This document shows, piece by piece, positions 61,028-64,000 of a stretch of 64,000 nt of DNA. This DNA comes from Chrysoperla carnea (lineage: Eukaryota; Arthropoda; Insecta; Neuroptera; Chrysopidae). The position numbers and the translations under genes are program-made. The stretch lies in NCBI RefSeq assembly GCF_905475395.1, contig NC_058342.1:467001-531000 (forward strand), written 5' to 3'. The notes under the pieces were generated by a model. It was not told the origin of the DNA. It was given only the letters and a program-made list of their open reading frames with translations, and did no database searches. Positions within the stretch are counted from its first letter, which is position 1. Each line of letters starts with the position of its first letter.

Positions 61028-61772
61028 ATTGGCGGGTGAACAATCCGACGCTTGGCGAATTTTGCTTCGCAATGATAAGAAGAGCCGACATCGAAGGATC
61101 AAAAAGCGACGTCGCTATGCACGCTTGGCCGCCACAAGCCAGTTATTCCTGTGGTAACTTTTCTGACACCTCTTGCTGAAAACTCTTCAAGCCAAAAGGA
61201 TCGATAGGCCGTGCTTTCGCAGTCCCTATGCATACTGAACATCGGGATCAAGCCAGCTTTTGCCCTTTTGCTCTACGCTCTGTCCTAGCTGAGCTGGCCT
61301 TAGGACACCAGCGTTATTCTTTGACAGATGTACCGCCCCAGTCAAACTCCCCGCCTGGCAGTGTCCTCGAATCGGATCACGCTGGAGTATTATATTAATG
61401 TAATTAATAAAATTAAAATTATAAATCACTCACTATAAAATATAAATAAAATAGAAAAGTAAAAATATATATTAAAAAAATATTTTAACATCACTCTTAT
61501 ACGCTTGGTTCAAGAACACCATGACATTTGTAATCCGTTAAAGGATTAACAAAGCATGCGCTCCACCTTATCGAGTAAGTAAAGAAACGATGAAAGTAGT
61601 GGTATTTCACCTGCGATATATACCCAAAAATGAAATATATATCTCCCACTTATGCTTCACCTCTCATGTCTCCTTACAATGCCAGACTAGAGTCAAGCTC
61701 AACAGGGTCTTCTGCCCCCGCTAATTTTTCCAAGCCTGTTCTCTTGGCAATGGTTTCGCTAGATAGTAGATA
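60489..61772 (-). rRNA. 28S rRNA, 3' part (to the R1 site)
   Basis: Minus-strand large-subunit rRNA from TGTCCCTATCTACTATCTAG (61772-61753) to near the 3' end (GGGGATTCGTTT, about 60500). It includes the conserved CCTAGGAGTCCAGTATCAG and AGGTTAGTTTTACCCTACTG blocks and AT-rich expansion segments at 61388-61495 and about 60605-60760. Conserved blocks look sound. It complements, rather than continues, the 28S piece at 32393-34258, which ends at the upstream R2 site. Confidence 0.93.
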
Positions 61773-62150
61773 GGGACATTGACGAAACAAAATTTTACGT
61801 GAGGTACCTGCTATTTTAGCCTTACCCTCACGCCTCCCATGGGGACGGGATTGAGATACGCTCAATCAGCGCGCCGAGAGCTAATTGCCAACGGCTACCA
61901 AACCTTCCCTTCGGTGTAAGCCTACGGAAGCCCTTTGGTGAAGAGCGCGTCCTACCTAAAACCCTTGGGACTCTGCAGGTCCCCACCCGAGCAGAGGCCG
62001 AAGCCAGACGCTGCTCACCCGCCGATACAAGGTAGACAGGAGTGCTTCATCAACTGAAGGTCTCAGCAGGCCTGCGCTACCCCCTCTAGCTTGTAGTCAT
62101 AGGGCTTAACAAAAAAAACTGCATTTTATGCAGAAAGCAAGCCACTTCAC
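61773..62150 (-). mobile_element. R1 retrotransposon 3' end
   Basis: At 61772 28S homology ends exactly in front of TGTCCCTATC, the position where R1 elements insert. The sequence that replaces upstream 28S is G+C-richer, noncoding on inspection and minus-strand (GGGAGGCGTGAGGGTAAG to TTTCGTCAA), as expected for an R1 3' UTR in normal orientation. No R1 RT is present in the remaining sequence, so it is 5' truncated or interrupted near 62150. Identification rests on position, not on recognised R1 protein. Confidence 0.65.
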
Positions 62151-63642
62151 CCAGTGATACTAGGGACCAATATGAATGATTTCATCCGAGGAAACACAAA
62201 TTTCATCCACTGGAATTCAAGATGGCGGACCTTTTCCAAAATGGCGTCTGCCTACTTTAAAAAATTTATAGAATCAAAACGGTTGCACCGATTTAAGTGG
62301 TTGAGGTGTCAATCGATTCCTATTAACATCTCTAATCAAACGAAAAACATACCATTTAAAAAAATAAAGATGGCGTCCGAATATTAAGTAAAATGTGTAA
62401 TTTTTCCATAAATTTTTTCATTCTAGTGAAAATAACAACTAAATATCCTATGATATGGTCACATATTTTTTTATTTAAATAAAACCTGATTATATTAGCT
62501 ACAAAATAAAAAAAATTGCTTGACAATCCGTCAAGTAGTTTTTGAACTATAAGCATTACAAAAGAAGCGTCTGGTTTTGAAAGCCTTCATTACACGTAAT
62601 GTGATGCAATGTAATACTCCAGTAGACATGTACTTTCTACCTGGAAAGTACTCCGAAGTTAATGAAATTTTTACAGGCTATTTGGGGGTACTCTAGGATG
62701 TCTATAATAAGTTTTCGACCTTGAGAATCCTGTGCTTACTTGAAGGGGAGGGGCAAAAACACCAAAATTTTCGGACTTTTAACAGTTTTTCGCTTATATC
62801 TCGTTACTTAAGCCAATTTTGTGATCTATAGTCGCTTATAAAGTTGTAGAACATTAAATTTGCTAAAATTTGGTATCTAAAAGGATTTTCTAGACTCATT
62901 AGTGCCCGAGATACAGCCGATCAAAGGTATACAAAGTTACTCGAAATGTAAAAAAGTAGCCGAAACATGAAGGTTTTGTCCCTATAACTATTTATTACCA
63001 TCATATAATGTTAATATTAATAATCACACATCAATATCAACAGTTAAATTCAACTAAGGCCACAGTCCTACCCCCTACCCCTTCCCTAACTATCCCCCTT
63101 TCCCAAACGTGAAGGTCTCTCATTTTAATGTAAAAAGTGCATTTTTAGAAACCTTCACCCACATCAAATACTCTTACGTTGTACACACAATGTTATGTCA
63201 AGGGGTGGGAGGAGGTTCCGCCGACCAAGATTATTGTTTTGATATGCAGTTTCCATATTTTCGTTATTATTTTTTCAAGATAATAATTTTTTCATCAGTA
63301 ATTATTATTTTCATTCAAAATAATTTTGTTTTATGATTTCGGAATGTTTTTATTTAAAACATTATACATTAAAAAACTCGGAAAAGTTTAAAAATTTGTG
63401 GGAAAATGTAAACTACATTATTCAAGTGATTGTGTATGATATTTAGTAATAAAGCCCTTATTTAATGTAAATAAGTAAAGTTGTTAATACAATCTCTTTC
63501 TTTGTTAATCAAGTTTACCGCAATTGAATAATTGATTGATTGAAAATGAAAAAAACATCCATTATTGGGGTAGCATTTTTTATTTTATCGAATTTCACAA
63601 ACATTTTCATTGATGTTTTTTGGAAAAACATGAAATGTCAGC
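62151..63642. other. Unassigned, repeat-like noncoding DNA
   Basis: Contains AAGATGGCGGACC and AAAATGGCGTCTG, GATGGCGTCCG, and stretches like TATCTCGTTACTTAAGCC and GAGATACAGCCGAT of a kind I associate with repetitive noncoding elements. A weak frame at 62154-62387 has no recognisable domain. I cannot name an element or see its ends. Confidence 0.4.
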
Positions 63643-63945
63643 TTGTCAGACTACCGTCAACTAGAGATGCTGCCAAGTACCACTCATACAAGACCTACTT
63701 TCAAGTTTAGGCGTGGGTGGGAAGTCAAGAAAGCCATCAACATTACCCTTTTCAATGGGGACGGAAGTTTACCAAACAAGGTAGGTATTTTTTTAATTAT
63801 TAACAACATGCAGGTCTCCAGGTCTGGTACCCATCACCACAACGACGGACACTGCTCCATAACATCTGCTTCATATAATAAGCTGCAAGTGTACGAGTGG
63901 TTGTCCTACTGCAAGCTGCAGCTGTTAAAAGGCTGGTCGGCCTGA
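63643..63945 (+). CDS. Unrecognised short reading frame
   Basis: 100-codon frame (FKFRRGWEVKKAINITLFNG, then GDGSLPNKVGIFL, and YEWLSYCKLQLLKGW at the end). I do not recognise it. G+C is higher than the preceding kilobase, and a splice-like AG/GTAGGT near 63780 would allow it to be an exon boundary. It may equally be part of a transposable element running off the window. Low certainty that it is coding. Confidence 0.25.
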   Translation: MSDYRQLEMLPSTTHTRPTFKFRRGWEVKKAINITLFNGDGSLPNKVGIFLIINNMQVSRSGTHHHNDGHCSITSASYNKLQVYEWLSYCKLQLLKGWSA

Positions 63946-64000
63946 CACCAACGAAGCTGATACGAATAATGAGAGTGAGGACACCACAAATCTTCCCTTT

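Noticed and set aside
60760-61865. Short reading frames on the minus strand over the 28S region
   Set aside because: They lie within conserved 28S rRNA sequence or cross the R1 junction; no protein domains.
62154-62387. 77-codon frame as a gene
   Set aside because: Starts in noncoding repeat-like sequence with ATGGCGGAC-type motifs, no domain, low-complexity context.

Overview
This is a eukaryotic, very A+T-rich window, almost certainly from an insect nuclear genome. The evidence is insect-type H2A, H2B, H3 and H4 sequences, pieces of 18S and 28S rRNA, R1 and R2 retrotransposon remnants sitting at their classical 28S sites, and jockey/I/BEL elements typical of arthropods. Order and species cannot be fixed from the sequence. 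The window reads as a boundary between rDNA and a decaying histone cluster, heavily invaded by retrotransposons. Apart from one complete histone H2A, I see no clearly intact host protein gene.

Layout: (1) 1-409, 3' end of 18S rRNA on the + strand, then an ITS1-like spacer. (2) about 0.8-4.3 kb, a jockey-type LINE ('copy 1', -). (3) 4.3-15.8 kb, histone genes: a frameshifted H2A, an inverted duplicate carrying the intact H2A, an H2B with a premature stop, and an H4 broken twice. A 5.7-kb I-type LINE lies in the centre of the palindrome. (4) 15.8-22.0 kb, two head-to-head LINEs (copies 2 and 4), then a 5S rRNA fragment. (5) 22.5-23.3 kb, a frameshifted H3 and the opposing H4 promoter. (6) 23.3-32.0 kb, LINE copy 3 split by a BEL/Pao LTR retrotransposon, whose gag is itself split by a small inverted-repeat element. 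(7) 32.0-34.3 kb, an R2 fragment joined to 28S at the R2 site, then more 28S (-). (8) 34.3-36.5 kb, another LINE (-). (9) 36.8-37.4 kb, a 182-bp tandem repeat. (10) 37.86-40.33 kb, a long-TIR element enclosing a CXC (tesmin-like) coding fragment. (11) 41.3-60.1 kb, an array of nine fragments of two different RLE-type (R4/Dong-like) retrotransposons, here called A and B, all in one orientation and each bounded by TTA microsatellite. (12) 60.5-61.8 kb, 3' part of 28S (-), ending at the R1 site in an R1 3' end. (13) 62.2-64 kb, unassigned repeat-like DNA.

Most notable: LINE 5' ends sit exactly at the predicted cap sites of H2B and H4, and a related LINE's 3' end abuts the same H4 motif. This looks like a site-preferring LINE lineage that uses histone promoters. 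The second highlight is the one-orientation A/B array in TTA repeats.
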